A DNA stretch of 20,522 nt, from the NCBI GenBank assembly GCA_046756945.1, contig JBHHXI010000041.1, forward strand, positions 1-20,522, in the 5' to 3' direction. Of this stretch, positions 1-7,712 are shown piece after piece. The notes beneath the pieces were generated by a model, which ran no database searches, was not told where the DNA came from, and was given only the letters and a program-made list of their open reading frames with translations. Source of the stretch: JACZQZ01 sp046756945. Lineage in GTDB: Bacteria > Pseudomonadota > Alphaproteobacteria > Rhodospirillales > 2-02-FULL-58-16. The translations under genes were made by a program, and so were the position numbers. Positions within the stretch are counted from its first letter, which is position 1, and each line of letters starts with the position of its first letter.

Positions 1-38
1 TAGCCAGTTCCGCCCATTCCGGCTATGGTCTCACGGGG

Positions 39-44
39 TATAAT
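39..44 (+). promoter_or_regulatory. possible -10 element upstream of the PEP mutase-like gene
   Basis: An exact TATAAT stands out in the GC-rich leader about 70 bases before the first gene. No convincing -35 hexamer lies 16-18 bases upstream, so this is only a candidate promoter element. The rest of the first 100 bases holds no gene that I can support. Confidence 0.25.
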
Positions 45-115
45 TGATCGCCGCACGTGACGGCACCGTTCGCGGTCAATTGAATTGATTCACATCCTCC
101 ATGGTCGCGACAGGC

Positions 116-946
116 ATGACACCAACAAAGAAATACGAGCAATTCAAAGCCCTCCATGAGCGGCCAGGAGTCTTCGTTATCCCGAATCCATGGGATGCGG
201 GCACGGCACGGATGCTGACCGCTCTGGGGTTCGAAGCCCTGGCGACAACGAGCGCGGGCTATGCATTTTCTGTTGGCCGTCGCCACTCGGCTGCCAGATT
301 AACGCGCGACGAAATACTCAGAAATGCCCAGGAGATCGTAGACGCGACCCCTTTGCCCGTCTCGGCCGACCTTGAGGACGGGTTTGGCGGCTCGCCGGAA
401 ACCTGTGCTGAGACCATCAGGTCAGCGGCCGACGTTGGGTTGGTTGGCGGTTCGATAGAAGACGCAACCGGCAACCCGGATGACCCGATCTTTGCGTTCG
501 GACTGGCTGTGGAACGTGTTGCCGCCGCTTGTCAGGCGGCTCGCGGACTACCCTTCGTTTTGACGGCGCGGGCAGAAAATTTCCTGCAAGGTCGTCCCGA
601 TCTTGATGACACGATTGGGCGATTGCAGGCTTTTGCAAAGGCCGGGGCCGACGTCGTCTACGCGCCCGGACTGCCCAGCCTCGATGCCATTCGCACCGTT
701 TGTGAGGCCATCGACAAACCAGTGAATGTCCTGATGGGCCTCGACGGGCCGACAATCTCAGTCGAGGAACTGCAAGCCGCGGGAGTGAAAAGGATAAGTG
801 TGGGAGGCGCTTTCGCCAGGGCGGCTCTGGGCGCGTTTATGCGTGCCGCAAGAGAGGTCAAGGAAAACGGAACCTTTAACTTTGCGGCAGACGCGATCAC
901 GAACGCCGAAGCCAGCAGCTATATGGCTGACACCAAGCGCTCCTGA
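116..946 (+). CDS. isocitrate lyase/phosphoenolpyruvate mutase family protein
   Basis: This is a 276-residue TIM-barrel enzyme of the isocitrate lyase/PEP mutase superfamily, whose members make or break C-C or C-P bonds next to a carboxylate. Seen: an N-terminal FVIPNPWDAGTARML segment, TTSAG near residue 45, the Mg-binding DLEDGFG motif (D85, E87, D88), a SIEDATG strand and LTARAENF. The CGH catalytic-loop motif of isocitrate and methylisocitrate lyases is not visible, so those two activities are unlikely. Oxaloacetate decarboxylase-like or carboxyphosphonoenolpyruvate-mutase-like chemistry remains possible; the substrate cannot be told. An ATG at 101 would add five residues. I prefer 116 because the protein then begins MTPTKKYEQF, as I recall for relatives, though neither start has a strong ribosome binding site. 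The gene stands alone and converges on gshA. Its base composition is less GC-rich than that of the neighbours. Confidence 0.85.
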   Translation: MTPTKKYEQFKALHERPGVFVIPNPWDAGTARMLTALGFEALATTSAGYAFSVGRRHSAARLTRDEILRNAQEIVDATPLPVSADLEDGFGGSPETCAETIRSAADVGLVGGSIEDATGNPDDPIFAFGLAVERVAAACQAARGLPFVLTARAENFLQGRPDLDDTIGRLQAFAKAGADVVYAPGLPSLDAIRTVCEAIDKPVNVLMGLDGPTISVEELQAAGVKRISVGGAFARAALGAFMRAAREVKENGTFNFAADAITNAEASSYMADTKRS

Positions 947-956
947 CCCGTCACGA

Positions 957-970
957 CGCATGCGCATGCG
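957..970. repeat. 14-bp perfect palindrome between convergent genes
   Basis: CGCATGCGCATGCG is its own reverse complement and lies in the 49-base gap between the convergent stop codons of the PEP mutase-like gene and gshA. It has no loop and no T-run, so it does not look like an intrinsic terminator. A protein-binding site or a chance repeat are the alternatives. Confidence 0.4.
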
Positions 971-995
971 ACAGGCGCCCGCCCGCCCGCGCGCC

Positions 996-2363
996 TCAGT
1001 AGGCGTATTCCCGGAACACCGGATCGACGCTCTGGTTCCAGCGCCGCCGGTAGGCGCACAGCAGTTCCTCGGCCGGGGTGAATCCCGACTGGGCGATGTG
1101 GAAGAGCGGGTTGAGGAAATGGGCCTCGTCGCGCCCGACGTCGTCCAGCCGCGCCCGGCGGCGCAGTCCCTCGTGGGCGATCTCCAGGGCGTCCATGGCC
1201 AGGTCGCCGACGGAGCGGTTCCTGAACGGCGTGTTCAGGGCCAGGCGCGGCACGTCGCGGCGCAGGGTCTCGTGCTCCTCGGCGGTCCAGTCCTCGACCA
1301 GTTCCCAGGCGGCGTCCCTGGCCGTGGCGTCGTAGAGCAGCCCGACCCAGAACGCGGGCAGGCCGCAAAGCCGGTTCCACGGCCCGCCGTCGGCGCCGCG
1401 CATTTCGAGGAACTGCTTGAGCCGGACCTCGGGAAAGGCGGCGGTCAGGTGGTCCGACCAGTCGGCGATGGTCGGACGCTCGCCGGGCAGCGCCGGCAGG
1501 GCGCCGGCCATGAAGTCGCGGAAGGACTGGCCCGCCGCGTCGATGTAGCGGCCGTTCCGCTGCACCAGGTACATGGGGACGTCGAGCATGTAGTCGACGT
1601 AGCGCTCGAACCCGAAGCCGTCCTCGAAAACGAAGGGCAGGATGCCGCACCGGTCCGGGTCGGTGTCGGTCCACACGTGGCTGCGGTAGCTCAGGTATCC
1701 GCTCGGCGTGCCTTCCTTGAACGGCGAGTTGGCCCACAGCGCCGTGGCGATGGGCTGCAAGGCCAGCCCGATGCGGAACATGCGCACCATGGCGGCTTCC
1801 GAGGCGAAATCCAGGTTCACCTGCACCGTGCACGAGGCCAGCATCATCTCCAGTCCCAGCCTGCCCTTCGTCGGCATGTATTTGCGCATGATGGCGTAGC
1901 GGGCCTTGGGCATCCGCGGGGTCTCTGAGATCGGCCATTTGGGCTGGTAGCCGAGGCCGAGGAAGGCGATGTCCATGTCGCCGGCCAGGGTCTTCACCTG
2001 GGCCAGGTGGTCGGTGACCTCCTTGCAGGTCTGGTGGATGGTTTTCACGGGCGCCCCGGACAGTTCGATCTGCCCGCCCGGCTCGAGGGTGATGGAGCTC
2101 TGGTCCGCCTTTCTGAGCGCGATGGGTTTCCCGGCCTCCAGCACCGGTTCCCAGCCGAACCGGGTAAGCCCCTCGAGGATGGCGCGGACGCCGCGCTCGC
2201 CCTCGTAGTCCAGCGGCCTGAGGTCGTCCCGGTGATAGGCGAACTTTTCGTGCTCGGTGCCGATGCGCCAGTCTTCCGCGGGCTTGCATCCGGCCTCCAG
2301 GAATTCCACCAGGGGCCGCTTGTCGGTGATCGGATCACCGCTATCGGGGATGGGCTGCGCCAT
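996..2363 (-). CDS. gshA: glutamate-cysteine ligase (plant/alphaproteobacterial type)
   Basis: It catalyses the ATP-dependent joining of glutamate and cysteine, the first and committed step of glutathione synthesis, in the cytosol. The 455-residue length fits the GCS2 family shared by alphaproteobacteria and plants, not the longer E. coli enzyme. Seen: GTEHEKFAY at residues 35-43, ITLEPGGQIELSG at 91-103 (nucleotide and glutamate binding region), a CTVQVNLDF segment near the middle, and a C-terminus ending REYAY, typical of this family. The ATG at 2363 gives a normal N-terminus, but I see no strong ribosome binding site before it. It diverges from ubiA across 212 bases. In many relatives an rsmE gene accompanies this pair; none is seen here. 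Confidence 0.95.
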   Translation of the reverse strand: MAQPIPDSGDPITDKRPLVEFLEAGCKPAEDWRIGTEHEKFAYHRDDLRPLDYEGERGVRAILEGLTRFGWEPVLEAGKPIALRKADQSSITLEPGGQIELSGAPVKTIHQTCKEVTDHLAQVKTLAGDMDIAFLGLGYQPKWPISETPRMPKARYAIMRKYMPTKGRLGLEMMLASCTVQVNLDFASEAAMVRMFRIGLALQPIATALWANSPFKEGTPSGYLSYRSHVWTDTDPDRCGILPFVFEDGFGFERYVDYMLDVPMYLVQRNGRYIDAAGQSFRDFMAGALPALPGERPTIADWSDHLTAAFPEVRLKQFLEMRGADGGPWNRLCGLPAFWVGLLYDATARDAAWELVEDWTAEEHETLRRDVPRLALNTPFRNRSVGDLAMDALEIAHEGLRRRARLDDVGRDEAHFLNPLFHIAQSGFTPAEELLCAYRRRWNQSVDPVFREYAY

Positions 2364-2461
2364 GTCGTGAATTGTGCTTTGCTCTCAATGGCCGGCGCGC
2401 GGGAGACGGGGTCGCCGCGCCACCTCCCTAACAATGGGATGTTTATGCCGGGCGTCAAGCT

Positions 2462-2485
2462 CGGCGGGCGCAAAATCGCCCGCCG
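2462..2485. repeat. perfect 9-bp inverted repeat in the gshA-ubiA divergent region
   Basis: CGGCGGGCG (2462-2470) and CGCCCGCCG (2477-2485) are exact reverse complements around a six-base CAAAAT loop, within the 212-base divergent intergenic region. No T-run follows on either strand. It could form a leader hairpin in the gshA transcript, which would be read leftwards, or be an operator. There is no direct evidence for either. Confidence 0.45.
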
Positions 2486-2539
2486 CGCCGGTCGGAATTC
2501 CCCGTGCCCGTCGCGCGGCCCCCGGCCGGCGCGCGGCGT

Positions 2540-2569
2540 TTGCCTGTGCCGGCCCGGATGGCGTATTAA
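2540..2569 (+). promoter_or_regulatory. candidate ubiA promoter
   Basis: TTGCCT (2540-2545) and TATTAA (2564-2569) are separated by 18 bases and match the sigma-70 consensus at four of six positions each. The predicted transcript would start at or very near the ATG at 2576, implying a leaderless or very short leader. This is weak evidence on its own. Confidence 0.3.
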
Positions 2570-2575
2570 TCGCTG

Positions 2576-3496
2576 ATGGACGAAACGGCCCGTTCCGCCG
2601 CCAGCGACATCCGTGCCGGGAGCCGGATGGAGCGGTTGGCGCCCAGGGGTATGCGGCCGTACCTGCGCCTGGCGCGGATCGACCGCCCCATCGGCACCTG
2701 GCTCCTCGTGCTTCCCTGCTGGTGGAGCGTCGCCCTGGCCATGTCGGCGTGGCCGGATGCGCGCATGTTCGCCCTTTTCGCCGTCGGCGCCCTGATCATG
2801 CGCGGCGCCGGCTGCACCCTCAACGACATCGTCGACCGCGACATCGACGGCCGCGTCGCGCGGACGGCCGCCCGGCCCATTCCCAGCGGCGCGGTGAGCG
2901 TGCGACAGGCCATCGTCTTTCTCGGCCTGCAACTGCTTGCCGGCCTGGCCGTGCTGACCCAGCTCAACGGTTTCGCCATCGCGCTGGGGACGGGCGCCCT
3001 GCCGCTCATTGTCGTCTACCCGTTCATGAAGCGCATCACCTACTGGCCGCAACTGGTGCTCGGCCTGGTCTTCAACTGGGGGGCGCTGTTGGGCTGGGCG
3101 GCGGTCAGGGGCGAACTCGGCGCGCCGGCCCTCGCCCTCTATGGGGCCGGGGTTTTGTGGACCCTCGGCTACGACACCATCTACGCCCACCAGGACAAGG
3201 AGTACGACAGCCTCATCGGCCTTAAATCGACGGCGCTGAAACTGGGCGACGCGACGCGCCCGTGGCTGTTCGCCTTCTATGGGGGCGTGCTGGTCCTGCT
3301 CGCCCTGGCCGGCCATCTGGCGGCGCTGGCGTGGCCCTTTTTCGCCGTTCTCGCCCTCGGCGCGGCGCACCTGATATGGCAGGCGGCGATGGTCGACACC
3401 GCCGACGCCCACGACTGCCTGGCCAAATTCAAGTCCAACCGGAATTTCGGCCTGATCGTCCTCGCCGGCGTGGTGGCGGGACAGGTGGCCGGCTGA
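2576..3496 (+). CDS. ubiA: 4-hydroxybenzoate polyprenyltransferase
   Basis: This integral membrane prenyltransferase attaches the polyprenyl chain to 4-hydroxybenzoate in ubiquinone biosynthesis. The 306-residue protein has RLARIDRPIGTWL near residues 31-43. The first aspartate-rich motif is NDIVDRDID (N83, D84, D87, D91), followed by ARPIPSG. The second is DTIYAHQDKEYD (D200, D207, D211). These are the Mg-diphosphate binding sites of the UbiA family. Several hydrophobic segments fit a multi-pass topology. The ATG at 2576 has no clear ribosome binding site. An in-frame ATG at 2627 follows GGGAG at 2618-2622 and would still leave the whole catalytic domain, so the true start may be the later one. 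Diverges from gshA. Confidence 0.94.
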   Translation: MDETARSAASDIRAGSRMERLAPRGMRPYLRLARIDRPIGTWLLVLPCWWSVALAMSAWPDARMFALFAVGALIMRGAGCTLNDIVDRDIDGRVARTAARPIPSGAVSVRQAIVFLGLQLLAGLAVLTQLNGFAIALGTGALPLIVVYPFMKRITYWPQLVLGLVFNWGALLGWAAVRGELGAPALALYGAGVLWTLGYDTIYAHQDKEYDSLIGLKSTALKLGDATRPWLFAFYGGVLVLLALAGHLAALAWPFFAVLALGAAHLIWQAAMVDTADAHDCLAKFKSNRNFGLIVLAGVVAGQVAG

Positions 3497-3599
3497 GGGG
3501 CCGGCGCCGGCGACGGCCGGGCGGCGGCGGTTTCCGGGATATGGACGCCGCGGCGCGCCTTAAGATACGCTGGAACATTGTCCAACGGCGGGGAAAACC

Positions 3600-4034
3600 A
3601 TGACGCGCACCGGTACGCTTTCCATAAAACGGTTGTCCTACGAAGGGGCCCGCGTTCTCATCGAAGGGGCGGAACGGAAGGCGGCCGAAATCGGCGTCCC
3701 CATGTGTCTCGCGGTGGTCGATGAATCGGGCACCCTGATCGCGTTCTCGCGGATGGACGGCGGCAAGATCGTCGGTGTCTCCATCGCCCAGGACAAGGCC
3801 TACACCGCCGCCGTCGCCCGCCGTCCCACCCATGAATACAACGAACTCTGTGTTCCGGGAAATCTGGTCTTCGGCATCCATACCGCCTGTGACGGCCGGT
3901 TCACCATCATCGGCGGCGGATTGCCGGTGAAGATCGACGACACCGTGATCGGGGGAATCGGCGCCAGTTCGGGCACCCCGGACGAGGACATCGCCTGCGC
4001 CCAGGCGGGCATCGATCACTTTCTGGCGCAGTGA
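3600..4034 (+). CDS. GlcG/HbpS family haem-binding-like protein
   Basis: This 144-residue protein is of the GlcG/HbpS (DUF336) family, small alpha-beta proteins found beside glycolate, diol and other catabolic genes; one studied member, HbpS, binds haem. Seen: LAVVDESGTLIAFSRMDG near residues 37-54, IAQDKAYTAA near 61-70, an internal FGIHTACDGRFTIIGGGLPV segment and a final GGIGASSGTPDEDIACA stretch, all typical of the family. There is no signal peptide, so it is probably cytosolic. A GGGGAAAA tract ends just before the ATG and may serve as the ribosome binding site. It stands alone between ubiA (103 bases upstream) and a convergent methyltransferase. No specific biochemical role can be assigned. 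Confidence 0.85.
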   Translation: MTRTGTLSIKRLSYEGARVLIEGAERKAAEIGVPMCLAVVDESGTLIAFSRMDGGKIVGVSIAQDKAYTAAVARRPTHEYNELCVPGNLVFGIHTACDGRFTIIGGGLPVKIDDTVIGGIGASSGTPDEDIACAQAGIDHFLAQ

Positions 4035-4115
4035 TGGCGGTGGGCGGCCCGATCCGCCTGCGTGTCCCGGTTTTGTCGGGGATGAACCCGGAGCGGCGCG
4101 CCCGCGGGCACCCGG

Positions 4116-4817
4116 TCAGCACGCCTTCCTGAGGACGGTCACCCGCATCGGCTGGTCGAAGGCCCAGCCGTCCCCGCTCTTCCTGCCCAGGCGCTCGAAG
4201 TTGGCCCGCATCATCGCCTCCTTTGCGGCGAAGGTCTGGCGCCGGGCCGGGTTGATGGTGATCATGCGCTCGTGGAACGCCTCGAAGCTCGGGTGCACCA
4301 CGGCGTGGGTGTAGGTGAACTCCTTTTCCTGGTCGAGGCCGAGGGCGCCGGCGTCCCTGATCACCGCATAGGCCGCCGCCCGCACCCCGGTCTCGTCGTC
4401 GACGGGCATGGTCAGCCGGAAATGGGGCCCCTCGGCCACGGGCTCGGCGACATAGACCACGCCGCCGGGCCGGACCACCCGGGCCGCTTCGGCGAGCGCC
4501 GCCGCCTGCGCCTCCACCGCCACGTGATGCAGGCTGTTGAAGAACACCACGGCGTCCATGGAGGCGTCATCGAAGGGAAGCTTCTCGCCCACCCCCTCCA
4601 CGTAGGCCTCGTCCCCCGCCGGCTCCCAGGCCCGGGCCTTTTGCAACTGTTTCGGATTGCATTCCAGGCCGGTCACCGTCGCCCCGCGGCGGGTCATCAT
4701 GCGCGCCAGGCCGCCGTCGCCGCAGCCCACGTCGAGGATGCGGCTGCCCGCGAGGTCGAGGTTTTCCGCGACGACGTCGCCGTTGTCCCGTCGTGCGACG
4801 GCCGAGTTACTGGTCAC
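4116..4817 (-). CDS. class I SAM-dependent methyltransferase
   Basis: A 233-residue Rossmann-fold methyltransferase (methyltransferase type 11 style). The SAM-binding motif I is ILDVGCGDGG at residues 27-36. An acidic strand end follows at VTGLECNPKQL. PFDDASMDAVVFFNSLHHV is the post-motif region and RPGGVVYVAEPV is motif III. The substrate is unknown; proteins of this build methylate small molecules such as quinone precursors or secondary metabolites. The start is GTG at 4817; the reading frame downstream matches the usual domain without extension. It diverges from the acyl-CoA dehydrogenase gene by 56 bases, so the two promoters must lie in that short region, and it converges on the GlcG-like gene. 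Confidence 0.85.
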   Translation of the reverse strand: MTSNSAVARRDNGDVVAENLDLAGSRILDVGCGDGGLARMMTRRGATVTGLECNPKQLQKARAWEPAGDEAYVEGVGEKLPFDDASMDAVVFFNSLHHVAVEAQAAALAEAARVVRPGGVVYVAEPVAEGPHFRLTMPVDDETGVRAAAYAVIRDAGALGLDQEKEFTYTHAVVHPSFEAFHERMITINPARRQTFAAKEAMMRANFERLGRKSGDGWAFDQPMRVTVLRKAC

Positions 4818-4873
4818 GGCGTCGGCCTTTCGGCTAAAACCGGGGAGGGCCCACTTTTACCCGGATACGGACC

Positions 4874-6025
4874 ATGATGGAAACCTATGAAGACATCCGC
4901 GCCTCGGTGCGCGCGCTTGTGGCCGGGTTCCCCGGGGAGTACTGGCGCGCCCTGGACCGCGAACGCGGCTACCCCACCGCGTTCGTCCAGGCGATGACCG
5001 AGGCCGGCTTCCTGTCGGTCCTGATTCCCGAAGCCTATGGCGGCAGCGGCCTCGGCGTCGGGGCGGCGGCGGCGATCCTCGAGGAAATCCACAAACACGG
5101 CGGCAACGGCGGCGCCTGCCACGCCCAGATGTATGTGATGGGCACCCTGCTGCGCCACGGCAGCGAGGCGCAGAAGGCGGCGTACCTGCCCGGCATCGCC
5201 TCGGGGGAGCTGCGCCTGCAGGCCTTCGGCGTCACCGAGCCGACCAGCGGCACGGACACCAGCCGCATCCGCACCACCGCCGTCATCGACGGCGACGCCT
5301 ACGTGGTCAACGGCCAGAAGGTGTGGACCTCGCGCGCCGAGCACTCCGACCTGATGCTGCTGCTGGCCCGCACCGCGCCGCGCGAGGCCGGCGAAAAGCC
5401 CCACGACGGCATGTCGGTGTTCCTGATCGACATGCGCCAGGCCGTGGGCCACGGCCTTTCCATCCGCCCGCTGCGCGCCATGATCAACCACCACACGACC
5501 GAGGTCTTCTTCGACGGGCTGCGCATTCCCGCCGACAGCCTGATCGGCGAGGAAGGCAGGGGCTTCCGCTACCTCCTCGACGGGCTCAACGCCGAGCGCA
5601 TCCTGATCGCCGCCGAGGCCATCGGCGATGCCCGCTGGTTCATCGAAAAGGCCCGCACCTATGCCGCCGAGCGCGTCGTCTTCGACCGTCCCATCGGCCA
5701 GAACCAGGGCATCCAGTTCCCCATCGCCCGCGCCTACGCGGCCACCGAGGCGGCCGACCTGATGGTCGGGAAGGCCGCCCAGCTCTTCGACGGCGGCGAG
5801 GCGTGCGGGGCCGAGGCCAACATGGCGAAACTGCTTGCCGCGGACGCGTCGTGGCAGGCCGCCGACATGTGCCTGCAGACCCACGGCGGCTTCGGCTTCG
5901 CCGAGGAATACGACATCGAACGCAAGTTCCGCGAGACGCGCCTGTTCCAGGTGGCGCCCATCTCCACCAACCTGGTCCTCGCCTATCTGGCCGAGCACGT
6001 TCTCGGGCTGCCGCGGTCGTTTTGA
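4874..6025 (+). CDS. acyl-CoA dehydrogenase family protein
   Basis: This is an FAD-dependent enzyme that introduces an alpha-beta double bond into an acyl-CoA thioester and passes electrons to electron-transfer flavoprotein. The 383-residue length is typical. Seen: GFLSVLIPEAYGGSGLG near residues 45-61, FGVTEPTSGTDTSRI near 118-131 (flavin and acyl contacts), QKVWTSRAEHSD near 148-159, and QTHGGFGFAEEYDIER near the C-terminus. The usual C-terminal catalytic glutamate region (EGTSEI-type) reads FQVAPIST instead. A glutamate at 241 in LNAERILIA sits where isovaleryl-CoA-type dehydrogenases keep their base, so a branched or unusual acyl-CoA substrate is possible (inference). Two consecutive ATGs (4874, 4877) leave the exact start open. 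It is the first gene of the acyl-CoA block. Confidence 0.92.
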   Translation: MMETYEDIRASVRALVAGFPGEYWRALDRERGYPTAFVQAMTEAGFLSVLIPEAYGGSGLGVGAAAAILEEIHKHGGNGGACHAQMYVMGTLLRHGSEAQKAAYLPGIASGELRLQAFGVTEPTSGTDTSRIRTTAVIDGDAYVVNGQKVWTSRAEHSDLMLLLARTAPREAGEKPHDGMSVFLIDMRQAVGHGLSIRPLRAMINHHTTEVFFDGLRIPADSLIGEEGRGFRYLLDGLNAERILIAAEAIGDARWFIEKARTYAAERVVFDRPIGQNQGIQFPIARAYAATEAADLMVGKAAQLFDGGEACGAEANMAKLLAADASWQAADMCLQTHGGFGFAEEYDIERKFRETRLFQVAPISTNLVLAYLAEHVLGLPRSF

Positions 6026-6072
6026 ACCGGCCCCGGTCCCGTCACCGCGGGCCGCCCCCGGCCGCGAGCGGC

Positions 6073-6099
6073 GGGCGCCGGGCCCTTTACCGGGCGCCC
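6073..6099 (+). terminator. GC-rich hairpin after the acyl-CoA dehydrogenase gene
   Basis: GGGCGCC (6073-6079) and GGCGCCC (6093-6099) pair exactly, and GG/CC pairs inside extend the stem past one bulged base. It lies 48 bases after the dehydrogenase stop and before the hydratase gene. There is no T-run after it, so it is a weak terminator at best and might instead be an mRNA-stabilising or attenuating structure. Confidence 0.3.
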
Positions 6100-6143
6100 C
6101 GCATGGGCGACCATAGGGGCGTCATGGACGGGACATTTACCCG

Positions 6144-6992
6144 ATGACCGTGGACCTGGATCACCTGCGAGGCTGGATCGGACGCCGCGAGGAAGCGGTG
6201 GACGTCGCCGCCGCCGGTCCCCTGCACGGGCTGTCGGCGGCGCTCGACCGCGACGACGCCGAGCCCCGGCCCGGCGACGCCGTGCCGCCGGGCGGGCACT
6301 GGCTCTATTTCCTGCCGCGCACACGGGCCTCCGAACTGGGTCCGGACGGCCACGCGGAAAGGGGCGGCTTCCTGCCGCCGGTGCCGCTGCCGCGGCGCAT
6401 GTGGGCGGGCGGGCGCCTGGAGTTCCTGAAGCCCCTGAGGGTGGGCGAGCGGATGCGGCGCGTCTCCGAGGTCAGCGACGTCACGGCGAAGGAGGGGCGC
6501 AGCGGGCCCCTTGTCTTCGTGCGCGTGCGCCACGAGATTTCCGGAGCCGACGGCCCGGCCCTGATCGAGGACCACGACATCGTCTACCGCGGCGCAGAGA
6601 ACGCCCCCGCGCGGCCGCGACCGGCGCCCGGCGAAGCGGTCTGGCGGAGGACCGTCCGCCCCGATCCGGTGATGCTGTTCCGCTACTCGGCGCTGATTTT
6701 CAACGCCCATCGCATCCACTACGACCACCGCTACGTCACCGAGGTCGAGGGCTATCCCGGCCTCGTCGTGCACGGGCCGCTGATCGCCACCCTTCTGCTC
6801 GACCTGTGCCGCCGGGAACGCCCCCGGGCCGAGGTCAAGGTTTTCGACTACCGCGCCCTCGGGCCCCTGTTCGACGAGGCGGCCTTCACCGTCGCCGGCG
6901 AGCCGGCGCCCGACGGCGCCTCGGCCGGGCTGTGGGCCGTTGATGGGGAAAACGCCCTGGCGATGACGGCGGAAGTCCGCTTCACGGCATGA
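6144..6992 (+). CDS. MaoC-like / mesaconyl-C4-CoA hydratase family dehydratase
   Basis: A 282-residue double hot-dog-fold hydratase of the family that includes mesaconyl-C4-CoA hydratase and itaconyl-CoA hydratase; such enzymes add water across an enoyl-CoA double bond. Seen: an N-terminal FAS1-type dehydratase half containing WLYFLPRT and GGFLPPVPLPRRMWAGG, then a C-terminal half with the family signature FNAHRIHYDHRYV and GLVVHGPLIATLL. The classical MaoC motif is present only in altered form (FNAHRIHYD in place of GDxNPxH), as usual in this subgroup. Together with the dehydrogenase upstream and the class III CoA-transferase downstream it suggests a C4/C5 dicarboxyl-CoA or short-chain acyl-CoA route. 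No citramalyl-CoA lyase is visible in the window. Confidence 0.85.
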   Translation: MTVDLDHLRGWIGRREEAVDVAAAGPLHGLSAALDRDDAEPRPGDAVPPGGHWLYFLPRTRASELGPDGHAERGGFLPPVPLPRRMWAGGRLEFLKPLRVGERMRRVSEVSDVTAKEGRSGPLVFVRVRHEISGADGPALIEDHDIVYRGAENAPARPRPAPGEAVWRRTVRPDPVMLFRYSALIFNAHRIHYDHRYVTEVEGYPGLVVHGPLIATLLLDLCRRERPRAEVKVFDYRALGPLFDEAAFTVAGEPAPDGASAGLWAVDGENALAMTAEVRFTA

Positions 6993-7192
6993 CCAAGCGC
7001 CGTGCCGCCGCCCTGTGGAAGAGCCGTTTCCGATCACGGAACGCTCCCGATGCCGTGAGCGCGAAACCGTTGGCGGGCAAGGCGCGGCGCCCGGTCGCGG
7101 CGCTGTCGGGGCGGGCGGTCCCGCTTTCCCCGGGGTGAACGCGAAAGCGTCCTGTCATGACGGCGGCGGTGCGGCGGGCGCGGGATACTAAA

Positions 7193-7702
7193 ATGACGGG
7201 AAAACACGACGCCATCGTCATCCTCGGCGCCGGCCTTGGGCCGGCGCTCAGGCGCCGGGTCGCCCTCGGGGCGCGCCTGTTCCACGACGGCAGGGCCGGG
7301 CACCTGATCGTCACCGGCGGCGCCATGGGAACCCAGCCCACCGAGGCCGAGGCCATGCGCGCGCTGGCGATCAAGCACGGCGTCCCGGACGAGCGGATCA
7401 TCGTCGAGGACAAGGCGACGCACACCGTGGAGAACGCCCTCTATACGGCCCGCATCATGGAGGACCGGGGCTGGGCCCGCGCCCTGGTGGTGAGCGATCC
7501 GTTCCACCTGCCCCGGGCGCTGTTCCTCTTCCGCCGTTTGGGGATAGCCGCCTCCGGCGCCGCGGTCCGCGAACGGTGCGGAGAGCCCCGTTGGCGGTGG
7601 TACGGGAGCTATGTGCGCGAGGCCGGCGCCTATGCGACGACCGTGCTCCGCCTGCTCGGCCGCCGGGACAAGCGCATTGCCCGGGCCGGACGGGACGGGT
7701 AA
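7193..7702 (+). CDS. YdcF family (DUF218) protein
   Basis: This 169-residue protein is of the YdcF/DUF218 family, which has an alpha-beta fold reported in one member to bind SAM; the family's cellular role is poorly defined and some members are linked to the cell envelope. Seen: DAIVILGAGL at the N-terminus, the HLIVTGG strand, the conserved TEAEAM helix, DKATHTVENALYTARIM and ALVVSDPFHLPRALFLFRRLG. Family members often have an N-terminal membrane segment; this one has none. I chose the ATG at 7193 because GGGA lies seven bases before it (7182-7185). An in-frame ATG at 7157 would add 12 residues without a ribosome binding site. It lies only 10 bases before the CoA-transferase and is probably co-transcribed with it. 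Confidence 0.82.
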   Translation: MTGKHDAIVILGAGLGPALRRRVALGARLFHDGRAGHLIVTGGAMGTQPTEAEAMRALAIKHGVPDERIIVEDKATHTVENALYTARIMEDRGWARALVVSDPFHLPRALFLFRRLGIAASGAAVRERCGEPRWRWYGSYVREAGAYATTVLRLLGRRDKRIARAGRDG

Positions 7703-7712
7703 AAGCGGACCC

